Below the pieces are notes generated by a model. That model was not told the DNA's origin. It ran no database searches and saw only the letters and a list, made by a program, of their open reading frames with translations. Below, piece after piece: positions 13,832 through 20,421 of a stretch of 20,421 nucleotides of DNA (position 1 is its first letter; the number at the start of each line of letters is the position of its first letter). This DNA comes from JANLQX01 sp031381685. GTDB lineage: Bacteria; Actinomycetota; Acidimicrobiia; Acidimicrobiales; JANYDT01. The stretch spans positions 1 through 20,421 of the forward strand of contig JANMYF010000210.1 of NCBI GenBank assembly GCA_031381685.1, given 5' to 3'. The position numbers and the translations under genes are program-made.

Positions 13832-15286
13832 TCACGTCGGCGGCAAGGCGCTTTCATCGACAACGCGGATGAGCGCGCCGGCCGCCTCCAGTCGACGAAC
13901 GGTCCGGAGGAGGTCCTCCACCAGCGTTTGCCGGCTCGCCGTCGGAAACCGGTCCCCGAGGTCATCGACGACCCGGCTGAGGGAGCGTCCATCCAACAGG
14001 TTGACCATGGCCGCGGCGCTGGGATTGAGCCGGTGCACGGTGTCGGAGCCGAGCACCCGCAGGGAGACCTGCCGCTCGGTGGCGATCACGCGGATTGGTC
14101 CGTGCACATAGCATCGACGCAGAGCCCGGACCCGCATCGGCTCGGTGTCCTTGCGGCCGCCACTTCGCTCCGCGGCAGGCTGTGCCCGCTGCACACCGGC
14201 GGGTAGACGGCTGATCGCCACGGGTAACGCGGACCCGGTATCGAGGGCTTGCGGCATTGTTGGACGGGGACTGTCGGCGATCGGCACGACCGGATCTCGA
14301 TAGGGGATCGCGTTGAGCTCGGCGTCGAGATCGGGATCCCATGTCGTTCGGAGCCTCGTCCAACTTGCGGCGATTCCTTCGGTCAGGGCGTGGCCGAAGC
14401 TCGCCGCGCTGGTGGAGTCAGTGCGGACGAACCCGTCGCTCTGCACCAGGAACGAACGCGGAGGCACGCGCTGCGGACGCTGACGGGCCCGCTGTCCCTC
14501 TTCAGATCGCCCGACGACCACGACGGCGATGTCTGAATGGGTTGAACGGAACCGCTCGACCATGTCGTCGACGGCGGATCGTTCGACATGCCAGGTCCCG
14601 GCATCGGTGCCGCGCGTAGCCGCGCCCGTCTCGATCGCGATCGCGAGGCGCACGCCTTGTACCCCGAACGCGTGCAGTTCCTCGAGGAGCGACGGTACGC
14701 CGTCGATGTTCGCCGGGGTCACCACAGACACCACGCGAAGCGCAACGCCGGCGAGGAGCAGATGATCTATCGCTCGAACGGCGCGGTCCCACGAACCCGT
14801 CACGCCTCGAGCGGCGTCGTGGGCAGCGGCGGTATGGCCGTCGAGCGAGAGGTTCACCCTCACTCCGCGGATCGTGGCCAGTTCTGCGGCAAGGTCGGCA
14901 TCGACGAACCAGCCGTTGGTGTTGACGATCACGTTGATGTTGGCGTCGGTCAGCCGCCGGAGCATCGCCAACGCGAGGGGTTTGCGGAGGAAGGGCTCAC
15001 CGCCGGTGACCACCGCCTCCATCACGCCGAGGGAGATGCACTGCTGGGCGATGTCGAGCCAGCCCTCGTCAGTGATCTCGTCCTCGCCGATGCGGGTGCG
15101 ATAGGGCGAGTCGGTGTAGCAGAACGAGCACAGCAGGTTGCATCGTCCCGTGATCTCCAACTTCGCGCCGACCGGGACCGCGGGAATCGCCTGCTTTCCC
15201 GAGGACGGACGGAATCGTCGGCGCAGCGCGTCCTCTATCGGCTCGGGCACGAGTCGACGAGCGGTGCTCGAGAGGAGAGTTCGCAC
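13832..15286 (-). CDS. Radical SAM peptide-modifying enzyme with C-terminal PqqD-like domain
   Basis: A 484-residue enzyme. The radical SAM core has LEITGRCNLLCSFCYTDS with CxxxCxxC at Cys49, 53 and 56 for the SAM-binding 4Fe-4S cluster, then VVTGGEPFLRKP (GGEP at 95-98), NVIVNTNGW, and RVNLSLDGH. After about residue 275 a SPASM-like segment is recognisable (SFLVQSDGFVRTDSTSAASFGH), but the cluster-ligand cysteines normally there are absent. The last 100 or so residues (RVRALRRCYV onward, with TVHRLNPSAAAMVNLLDG) resemble PqqD, making a built-in leader-binding domain. The GTG at 15286 was chosen because GAGG lies 3 nt upstream and further upstream lie two large hairpins. It probably makes a carbon-centred modification on the precursors; the reaction is unknown. 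Confidence 0.9.
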   Translation of the reverse strand: MRTLLSSTARRLVPEPIEDALRRRFRPSSGKQAIPAVPVGAKLEITGRCNLLCSFCYTDSPYRTRIGEDEITDEGWLDIAQQCISLGVMEAVVTGGEPFLRKPLALAMLRRLTDANINVIVNTNGWFVDADLAAELATIRGVRVNLSLDGHTAAAHDAARGVTGSWDRAVRAIDHLLLAGVALRVVSVVTPANIDGVPSLLEELHAFGVQGVRLAIAIETGAATRGTDAGTWHVERSAVDDMVERFRSTHSDIAVVVVGRSEEGQRARQRPQRVPPRSFLVQSDGFVRTDSTSAASFGHALTEGIAASWTRLRTTWDPDLDAELNAIPYRDPVVPIADSPRPTMPQALDTGSALPVAISRLPAGVQRAQPAAERSGGRKDTEPMRVRALRRCYVHGPIRVIATERQVSLRVLGSDTVHRLNPSAAAMVNLLDGRSLSRVVDDLGDRFPTASRQTLVEDLLRTVRRLEAAGALIRVVDESALPPT

Positions 15287-15326
15287 GTCCTCAGTATGGG
15301 CGATCCGTGCTCGAGGGGGAACGTCG

Positions 15327-15357
15327 AGGGCCCGGTACCTTACGGCTACCGGGCCCT
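15327..15357 (-). terminator. Hairpin with perfect 11-bp stem, proximal to radical SAM start
   Basis: Arms 15327-15337 and 15347-15357 are exact complements with a 9-nt loop. It lies about 40 nt before the radical SAM start and 13 nt from the next hairpin. There is no T-tract. It may be part of a tandem terminator for the F420 gene or a 5' regulatory structure of the radical SAM gene. Confidence 0.6.
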
Positions 15358-15370
15358 GGATGTTTCGGGT

Positions 15371-15401
15371 GGCCGGAGAACTCGGCGGTAGTTCTCCGGC
15401 C
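15371..15401 (-). terminator. Hairpin with perfect 12-bp stem, distal to radical SAM start
   Basis: Arms 15371-15382 and 15390-15401 are exact complements with a 7-nt loop. For minus-strand transcription from the F420 gene this hairpin forms first, 188 nt after the stop, followed by the second one. The long distance from the stop weakens a simple terminator reading. Confidence 0.6.
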
Positions 15402-15588
15402 GACGCTTTCGCGCCCTTCTCGACCGAAGTCGAGGCGCACATCCTCGGCGGAAGGATGCGCAACGCACAGGGTAGACGTTCCGGCCCGAATGTCCAACTT
15501 TCAAGTACCGGGCCGTCGCGGGGAATCGGCCAGGTGCCGGTGATCTTCGGCTTGAGCGTTGGGCGGTGGGAATGCTGTGCGTCGGTAT

Positions 15589-16788
15589 TCAAGCGGGCGG
15601 TGCATCCGCCTTCGGCTTTGGTGGTGGGATGCCGCGCCGAGGTGACGTGAAATTGACCGTTTGCGGCCAACGACGTCGGCTCACGATGGACAGCTTGCGC
15701 ATGAGTTCGATCGCTCCAGGGTCGTCATCGCCGGGCCGTCCCTCGATGACACCAGCCTCGAGCATCTCGATCATGAGCTTTCGTCCGAGGTCGGTGCGCA
15801 CGATCGTCAGGGTCCAGTCGTTGAATGCGCCGATGCCACCCGTCGAGATGTCGGCGTGCTCGGCGGCAAAGTCCGGGCACGTCATGCAACCCGATCGCGT
15901 CCAGGCGTGGCACTCCTTGAGGTTGACCTCGTGGTAGCTGCCGTCCTTCATCCAGATCTGGAAGACGCCCTTGATGTTCATCTTCACCATGTCGGCCTTC
16001 TTCAGCCCGTATTTCGCCTCGAACAGTTCTTCGAAGATGGCGTCGTCGAACGTCTTGGAACAGAGCAGACCGATGTTGAGCGCGAACTTCTTCGTGATCT
16101 TTCCCGCCTTGCGCGCACCCATGACGGGTGGCACCGAGCTCATGCAACTCATGCCCACGAGGGCCACCTTCTCCAGTCCCATCTCGAGCGCCTGGGGGTA
16201 GGCCATGGTGTTGGCCGAGTACGTGTAGCGGCTGCCGGCGGCGGCGATCACCTCGTCGCGCGTGCGCGCGACGCCGGGTACCGCCTTCCACGTTGATCCG
16301 TCACCTTCGAGGTAGCTGACCAGGGCGCCGTCGATGTAGCCCTTCTCGAGCGCGAAGATGAGCATGGCGCTCACGAGCCCGCCGTCTTGGCCTTTGTCCA
16401 GCACGTACTTCTCGGTCGCCCTGGCGAGGATGATGTCCTTTGACACGCCCTCGACCTCTTCGTCGGCGCGGTCGCGCTTGAACAGGAAGCCGTCGACCTC
16501 GGTCTCCCAGGATCGGAACCGCGGGCACGCCCGGGTGCAACTCGTGCAGCCACGGTCACCGTGACCGCATCCGCCGGGGCCGTCCTCGGCCTCGAGGTGG
16601 AACGGACGGTACACGCCGTTCGTGTCGTCGTAGCTGAGGACGTCGTGAGGACAGGCGATCACGCAGCCGGCGCAGCCGGTGCACAGGCCCGAGGTGATGA
16701 CTTCGTCCCAGAGGTGGGCCCAATGGGCCTTGTCCGGTCGGGCCTTGGCGGTGGGTGGTGCGTCGGTGGGTGCGTCGAGGAGCGACAT
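15589..16788 (-). CDS. Coenzyme F420 hydrogenase/dehydrogenase beta-subunit (FrhB-like) ferredoxin fusion
   Basis: A 399-residue FrhB/FdhB-family protein that would move electrons between F420H2, FAD and Fe-S clusters. The N-terminal ferredoxin-like part has CTGCAGCVIACPHDVL (about 36-51) and GCTSCTRACPRF (about 80-91), giving two 4Fe-4S ligand sets. The FrhB core has DKGQDGGLVSAMLIFALE (about 130-147), GSRYTYSANTM, and VALVGMSCMSSV. Near the end, CHAWTRSGCMTCPDFAAEHADISTGG carries further conserved Cys. The ATG at 16788 matches the family N-terminus; the frame extends 16 codons further up without support. The redox partner is unknown. It could supply electrons to the neighbouring radical SAM enzyme, but the hairpins between them and the wide spread of such genes in F420-using actinobacteria argue for an independent role. 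Confidence 0.9.
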   Translation of the reverse strand: MSLLDAPTDAPPTAKARPDKAHWAHLWDEVITSGLCTGCAGCVIACPHDVLSYDDTNGVYRPFHLEAEDGPGGCGHGDRGCTSCTRACPRFRSWETEVDGFLFKRDRADEEVEGVSKDIILARATEKYVLDKGQDGGLVSAMLIFALEKGYIDGALVSYLEGDGSTWKAVPGVARTRDEVIAAAGSRYTYSANTMAYPQALEMGLEKVALVGMSCMSSVPPVMGARKAGKITKKFALNIGLLCSKTFDDAIFEELFEAKYGLKKADMVKMNIKGVFQIWMKDGSYHEVNLKECHAWTRSGCMTCPDFAAEHADISTGGIGAFNDWTLTIVRTDLGRKLMIEMLEAGVIEGRPGDDDPGAIELMRKLSIVSRRRWPQTVNFTSPRRGIPPPKPKADAPPA

Positions 16789-16843
16789 GGCCTCGACTCT
16801 ACGGGCGCGGCCGGCTCCTGTGACAACCATCGTCATGCGGTGC

Positions 16844-16882
16844 GGTCAAACACCTCCTACCGGCGTTGGGAGGTGTTCGACC
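16844..16882. repeat. Inverted repeat in the F420 gene/TadG-like gap
   Basis: Inner arms 16849-16857 and 16869-16877 are exact 9-bp complements. After one mismatch pair, four more bases pair (GGTC with GACC). The loop is 11 nt. It sits 9 nt before the first copy of a 33-bp direct repeat and may be a terminator for the TadG-like gene or part of a dispersed intergenic element. Confidence 0.65.
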
Positions 16883-16891
16883 GCCGTATAT

Positions 16892-16924
16892 GGGGGCAAC
16901 CTCTCTCCCAATGTGGCGGGCTAC
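16892..16924. repeat. 33-bp direct repeat, copy 1
   Basis: Exact 33-bp match to the copy at 16976-17008, beginning GGGGGCAACC and ending GCGGGCTAC. The two copies are separated by 51 bp of GC-rich sequence that itself contains a short GGCGC-GCGCC hairpin. There is no coding sense. It looks like a duplicated intergenic element. Confidence 0.9.
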
Positions 16925-16975
16925 CTGTGTTGCGAGCAGTCGAGCGAAGCGAGCGGCGCAGCGCCGGTCGACAGA

Positions 16976-17008
16976 GGGGGCAACCTCTCTCCCAATGTGG
17001 CGGGCTAC
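16976..17008. repeat. 33-bp direct repeat, copy 2, reaching the TadG-like stop codon
   Basis: Identical to copy 1 over 33 bp. Its last four bases include the TAG stop of the TadG-like gene on the minus strand, so the duplication boundary coincides with the gene's end. Confidence 0.9.
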
Positions 17009-19335
17009 TCGTCGAGGACGAGGTGGACGGGTTCGCCGAGGAGTTCGACGGTCCAGGTGGAGCGGTCGGTCATCGGCTTGTAGTTGCCGAGCCCATCCTT
17101 GGAGGGGATGTACTTGATCTTCCACCAGCCCCCGTTGGGCAGAGTGGCCAGCTCGACGCAGGTTGCGGTGATCGTCGGGTCGCACCCATAGGTGCTCGGC
17201 ACGTTGACTTTGATGTTGACCATGCGGTCGTTGAACTTGCCGCGGGTGGCGTCGTACGGCCCGTTTCGGCTGTCGTAGATCTCCTGCGGAACAGCAGACG
17301 CACAGATCGCCGGGGGAGTGAGGTTGTTCGTCTCGATGCCGTTGCGGTCACCGGCGATCGGGAGCGAGAACACGTCCGGCTGGCCCTTGTTGTCACAGAC
17401 GTCGCCGAGCGCCCTCCCACTGTCTTTCAACGCCTTGGTCGGGTCGGTGTACTGGTTGATGCCGGTCTGTCCGATCGCCCAGCTGATCTTCTGCGTGCAG
17501 TAATCAAGAATCGTCGCGGTGTCGGGGTTGACCCAGGTTCCGTAGTCGCAGGTCTCCAGCCCGGCCTTCGGCCGGAGGACCTGGAGGCTGCTGCCACCCT
17601 CGCCGGCATCCCACAGGCGAACCATTACCGTCTTGCCGCGGTAGATCGCGGCAGGAGCGAGCTTGGCCAGGTAGAACTCCTTGATCGCCGGAGCCGTGGC
17701 GAACACGCTCATCGACGAGTCGCCGGACACCGAGGCACATGCCAGCAGCGGAACGGCGCTGCATGCCTGCCAGTTCGACGATGCGGGAACGTCGAAGAAG
17801 CTCCGGATGGCAAAGGAGTTGGAGCCGAAGCTGTCAACGGAAGTGAGCGTGCGAACGTTGACCCGGAAGCGACCTCGTTGTGCCAGCGCACCGGACGACA
17901 CCCGGGCGATCGTGACCCAACGGCCCGCCGCCGTCGCGCACTGCGGATCGGGGTTCACGTCTTGGCTGTCGACCGCACCGGCGTAGGTCGGAGGGGTGTC
18001 ATAGGCGAGGACGCACGACCCGTAGTCCTGTTCAGAGATCTTGACCGGTTCGTCGTCGGAGTAGTCGAGCGGCGTGAGGTCGGGGCCGTAGACCGAGAAG
18101 CGCGTGGTGACGCGCACAGTGTCGGGCCGGGGGTTGCCGGCTCCCGTGTCGACGGTGCAGCCGGCGGGCGTGGCGGCGGCGCACGGGGTCGGCTGCGGCG
18201 GCAGGTCGTCGGGAACGCCGTACAGGTCGGGGTTCGTTGCGGTCGGCGCGGAGTCGGCCAGCCACGACTGGATCGACTTCGGGTTGAACACCGGGTCGTA
18301 CACCTGGATGACGAGTTCCTTGCCGGCCGTGCTGGCGTCGTTGCCGAACTGCTGATCGGGGCCGTCGCACGGCGGAGGTGGCGGGCTCGCCGGATCCACC
18401 GAGTTTCGACACGGGACGTCGACGATGTAGTTGTAGCCCTCGGGGTCCCAATCCCGGTTGAGCGACAGGGCGGGGAAGTGGCCGGCCGAGAGGGCGTTGC
18501 GGTCGTCACGGGCCTTGCCGATGTGGTCGCGCAGTCGGGCCAGGTAGGTCGTCTGGTCTTCCGACACGGTCGGTTTGTTCAGGGCGACCGCTTCTAGGGG
18601 GTACGGAGCGCGGGCGGGATCACTTTCGCTCTTGTTGTAGTCACAGATCATGGCGTTGTTGCGGGCCGCGTCGGTGGTCGCGTCGAACCTTCCGCGCCGC
18701 ACGCCCGTGCCGTCGTAGCGGGAGGCGATCTGGTCACCGGCCTCTTTCGGGGCACAGGGACCGGAGATGGCGAGCCAGAAGCCCTGCGGCGGGCCGGAGT
18801 CAGCGAGGGTCCCGGTGCCGATGGCGTTCTCCTTCGACCCGAGCGGGATGTTCGAGACGTACTCGGCGACCGACGTCTTCTGGATCTTCCAGTTCTTGAG
18901 GAGCGTGGTGCCGAAGAACAGCGGCGTCGACTTGTCGACGATGGTCACGCGCAGGCGCTTGTTGGTGTCCGGGGGCGGGGCGACGGTGATGCTCACGCCC
19001 TTCACGCCGTTCTGGTACCCGTTGCGCTTTGCGATGTCGATGGCGAGTCGCTGGGCGTCGACGGTGCGCGGCATGCGGGTCACGCCAGCGAGCGCAGCCG
19101 CGTCGGCGGTGCGCTGCACCTGGATGCTCTTGAAGAAGAACATGCTGACGTCGACGACGAACGCAACACACATGATGAGCAGCGGGAACATCAGGGCGGT
19201 GATGACCATGACGATGCCGGATTCACGGTGTCGTCGCGGTCGTCGACGGCTGCGCATAGACGGGTCATCGACACGTTCGGCCGCCGGGTTGAACGCCGTG
19301 CCGCTTCGTGCGGGGAGGGGACTCCTTCGGCGCAT
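17005..19335 (-). CDS. TadG-like membrane-anchored envelope protein
   Basis: A protein of up to 776 residues with a TadG-type N-terminus: an Arg-rich stretch, then ESGIVMVITALMFPLLIMCVAFVVD (read as ESGIVMVITALMF, then PLLIMCVAFVVD; about 38-62) as the single membrane helix. Then comes FFFKSIQVQRTADAAALAGV, the family's QxxADAAALAGA block, and a long outer region. That region has several Cys, Thr/Ser/Pro stretches and conserved-looking VTVAPPPDTNKRLRVTI typical of TadG N-terminal domains. Expected location: outside, anchored in the membrane, associated with Flp/Tad pili or a related secretion apparatus. It ends ELLGEPVHLVLDE. The ATG at 19335 is 2 nt after the TadE-like stop, suggesting coupling; an alternative start at 19257 would shorten it by 26 residues. 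The ectodomain is unusually long and its function is unknown. Confidence 0.82.
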   Translation of the reverse strand: MRRRSPLPARSGTAFNPAAERVDDPSMRSRRRPRRHRESGIVMVITALMFPLLIMCVAFVVDVSMFFFKSIQVQRTADAAALAGVTRMPRTVDAQRLAIDIAKRNGYQNGVKGVSITVAPPPDTNKRLRVTIVDKSTPLFFGTTLLKNWKIQKTSVAEYVSNIPLGSKENAIGTGTLADSGPPQGFWLAISGPCAPKEAGDQIASRYDGTGVRRGRFDATTDAARNNAMICDYNKSESDPARAPYPLEAVALNKPTVSEDQTTYLARLRDHIGKARDDRNALSAGHFPALSLNRDWDPEGYNYIVDVPCRNSVDPASPPPPPCDGPDQQFGNDASTAGKELVIQVYDPVFNPKSIQSWLADSAPTATNPDLYGVPDDLPPQPTPCAAATPAGCTVDTGAGNPRPDTVRVTTRFSVYGPDLTPLDYSDDEPVKISEQDYGSCVLAYDTPPTYAGAVDSQDVNPDPQCATAAGRWVTIARVSSGALAQRGRFRVNVRTLTSVDSFGSNSFAIRSFFDVPASSNWQACSAVPLLACASVSGDSSMSVFATAPAIKEFYLAKLAPAAIYRGKTVMVRLWDAGEGGSSLQVLRPKAGLETCDYGTWVNPDTATILDYCTQKISWAIGQTGINQYTDPTKALKDSGRALGDVCDNKGQPDVFSLPIAGDRNGIETNNLTPPAICASAVPQEIYDSRNGPYDATRGKFNDRMVNIKVNVPSTYGCDPTITATCVELATLPNGGWWKIKYIPSKDGLGNYKPMTDRSTWTVELLGEPVHLVLDE

Positions 19336-19337
19336 CG

Positions 19338-20147
19338 CTAGGACCGGACCGTGAAGGCTTCGATGACGCCCACATAGGTATGGGCGATCTTGCGGCCCTT
19401 GATGAGCGAGGTCATCGAGGTGTAGCGCGATTGCACGTAGACGCCGGCGTAATCCTGGCGGGCGGCGATGGTGTCGTTGCGATAGGTCGCCGGCCAGAAC
19501 CGGTCGAGGCTCAGCGGGCTGCCGGTGGAGTTGTACTGGAAGCGGCTCTCCGGCTCGGTGAGCGCGCTGAGCCGGTAGACGTTGCAGGCCACGGTGGGTC
19601 GCGCCTTCGTCCAGTCGAACCCGGCCATCGCTGATTGATCACTGCCGGTCGTCATGGTGAGTCCGCTGTCGGCCCGTTTGAAGTAGCCGATGGGTTCATC
19701 GGCGGGTAGGTTCGCGGCGATGGCCGCGTCGGCCGCGGCGACGCACTCCTGAGGGACCTTGTCGTAGAGGTCCTTGGCCCGGAACACGATCACGTAGTCG
19801 AGACGATTGCCGACCGGAACGAGCGGCGCCGCCATGGCCTTGAGGATGCTGTAGTCGGCGGTGCTGGTCTGCCCGGCGACGGTCGCCATGCGGGCGCCTT
19901 CCTGGGCGGAGTGCTTGGTCGATGACCAGAGCATGAAGAGCGGTCCGGTCTCGATGATCATGAAGATCAGGAAGAAGAGGAACGGCGCGATGAGGGCGGT
20001 TTCCACGACAACGGCGCCGCGTTCACTTCGCGATCGGCGTGGCGCGATGAGCGCGGTTCGAGCTGCGTCGATCTCGACGAACCCGCATTCGCGGTGTCGC
20101 CGAGCTCGAGTTGCCCGAAGGATCGAGGTGAGTCGAGTCTCGATCAT
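19338..20147 (-). CDS. TadE-like pilus-assembly/pseudopilin protein
   Basis: A 269-residue protein with the TadE core SERGAVVVETALIAPFLFF (about 40-58), with the conserved Glu after the small-residue stretch, a hydrophobic helix to about residue 70, and FMLWSSTKHSAQEGARMATV (about 70-89). The outer domain follows to the C-terminus. Expected role: minor pseudopilin-like component of a Flp/Tad pilus, membrane-anchored. The N-terminus is extended by about 40 Arg-rich residues relative to typical members, so an internal start is possible, although the ATG at 20147 overlaps the upstream gene's stop (ATGA), supporting coupling. Only TadE/TadG-type genes are seen here; TadA/B/C motor genes would lie elsewhere. 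Confidence 0.85.
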   Translation of the reverse strand: MIETRLTSILRATRARRHRECGFVEIDAARTALIAPRRSRSERGAVVVETALIAPFLFFLIFMIIETGPLFMLWSSTKHSAQEGARMATVAGQTSTADYSILKAMAAPLVPVGNRLDYVIVFRAKDLYDKVPQECVAAADAAIAANLPADEPIGYFKRADSGLTMTTGSDQSAMAGFDWTKARPTVACNVYRLSALTEPESRFQYNSTGSPLSLDRFWPATYRNDTIAARQDYAGVYVQSRYTSMTSLIKGRKIAHTYVGVIEAFTVRS

Positions 20148-20421
20148 GTGCCGCCGAAGACCTTGGTGGTCGTGGTGGCGATCGTGGTGGTCGTCGTCGT
20201 GACGATCGGGTTGATGGCGTCGTCGTCGGTGGCGGTGTTCTCCGACCCGCTCGACGTGGTGTCACGGTCGGCCGGACTGGAAAGCGTTGCCGTGACGGTG
20301 TTGACGAGGCGGCCCGATGCGCTCATCGACACTGTTCCGGTCACGATGAAGTTGATCTGGGCGTTTGCCGCCAGGCTGATCGTCGTGGCGATGTTGCCGG
20401 TCCCGGTGGTGCTCGTGCAGC
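20144..20421 (-). CDS. C-terminal fragment of a DUF11-like, Thr-rich surface protein
   Basis: The last 91 residues of a longer protein running out of the window at the right edge. The visible start has ATTISLAANAQINFIVTGTV and GRLVNTVTATLSSPAD, the N-T-(V/A)-T pattern that closes DUF11-type beta-sandwich repeats in surface proteins. An Asp-rich stretch and a Thr-rich tail (six Thr in a row, later four) follow, ending KVFGGT. No sortase motif (LPxTG) or terminal membrane helix is visible. The stop overlaps the TadE-like start by 4 nt, so it heads the same operon. Role inferred: cell-surface or pilus-associated adhesin-like protein. Confidence 0.7.
   Translation of the reverse strand, partial: CTSTTGTGNIATTISLAANAQINFIVTGTVSMSASGRLVNTVTATLSSPADRDTTSSGSENTATDDDAINPIVTTTTTTIATTTTKVFGGT

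Larger units (their letters stand above)
15287..15588. other. Gap between radical SAM and F420 dehydrogenase genes
   Basis: A 302-bp stretch without a convincing gene. It holds two tandem hairpins (listed separately) and a -10-like CATACT at 15293-15298, six nt before the radical SAM GTG on the minus strand. The radical SAM reading frame stays open through the gap, but its translation has no family resemblance. No leader block like those of the precursors was found here. Confidence 0.6.

Noticed and set aside
10734..15286. Calling the cluster a lasso peptide cluster
   Set aside because: Leader, PqqD-like protein, kinase and nucleotidyltransferase fit, but no Asn-synthetase-like cyclase or transglutaminase-like protease is present, and the cores lack the Gly/Ala/Ser/Cys-1 to Asp/Glu-7-9 ring pattern after a clear cleavage site.
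15287..15670. N-terminal extension of the radical SAM protein by up to 128 residues
   Set aside because: It would run through two strong hairpins and into the end of the F420 gene; the translation shows no family similarity.
16892..17008. CRISPR mini-array from the 33-bp repeat and 51-bp spacer
   Set aside because: Only two repeats, one over-long spacer, no cas genes, and the second repeat contains a gene's stop codon.
16561..18597. Long plus-strand open frame of 678 codons antisense to the F420 and TadG-like genes
   Set aside because: It overlaps two well-supported minus-strand genes, has biased Arg/Val/Gly composition typical of GC-rich antisense frames, and shows no recognisable domain.

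Overview
The window looks like a chromosomal segment of a high-GC actinobacterium, most plausibly of the Acidimicrobiia (Ilumatobacter/Microthrix-like). Three things support this: the actinobacterial block of SCO1664-like kinase, DUF3090 protein and MSMEG_4193-type phosphatase; two F420-related proteins (an LLM-class oxidoreductase and an FrhB-like F420 dehydrogenase); and several starts that look leaderless, with a TANNNT -10 hexamer 6-8 nt before the start codon. The taxonomic call is inference.

Left part (1-10651), mostly conserved genes: the C-terminal four fifths of dihydroxy-acid dehydratase (ilvD); a convergent LLM-class oxidoreductase; a divergent MFS exporter; a minus-strand operon of an SSB-like protein, histidine phosphatase, DUF3090 protein and SCO1664-family kinase-like protein; a divergent type 5 uracil-DNA glycosylase; and an HtrA-type serine protease facing an OmpR-type response regulator/histidine kinase pair across a perfect 14-bp hairpin. 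The last group resembles an envelope-stress module of the MprAB/PepD kind.

Middle part (10734-15286), the notable region: a compact, apparently self-contained RiPP-like peptide cluster. It holds four tiny minus-strand reading frames, three intact (30-34 aa) and one decayed. All share an 11-residue leader block, YE[S/T]P[E/Q][I/V]TDVEL, followed by short Cys-free tails. They are interleaved with an HPr-kinase-like ATPase and a PF14907-type nucleotidyltransferase. A divergent stand-alone PqqD-like protein and a radical SAM enzyme that ends in a second PqqD-like domain and lacks SPASM cysteines complete the set. The leader resembles the YxxP leaders read by PqqD-like domains in lasso peptide pathways, and the kinase and nucleotidyltransferase resemble lasso tailoring genes. 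No lasso cyclase, leader protease or transporter lies in the window. This suggests a radical-SAM peptide pathway that borrows lasso-type accessory enzymes, with product unknown.

Right part (15287-20421): two tandem strong hairpins; an F420 dehydrogenase beta-subunit homologue; an intergenic element with a hairpin and a duplicated 33-bp sequence; a tightly coupled set of TadG-like and TadE-like envelope proteins; and the end of a Thr-rich DUF11-like surface protein cut by the window edge. No tRNA, rRNA, CRISPR array or insertion sequence was recognised.
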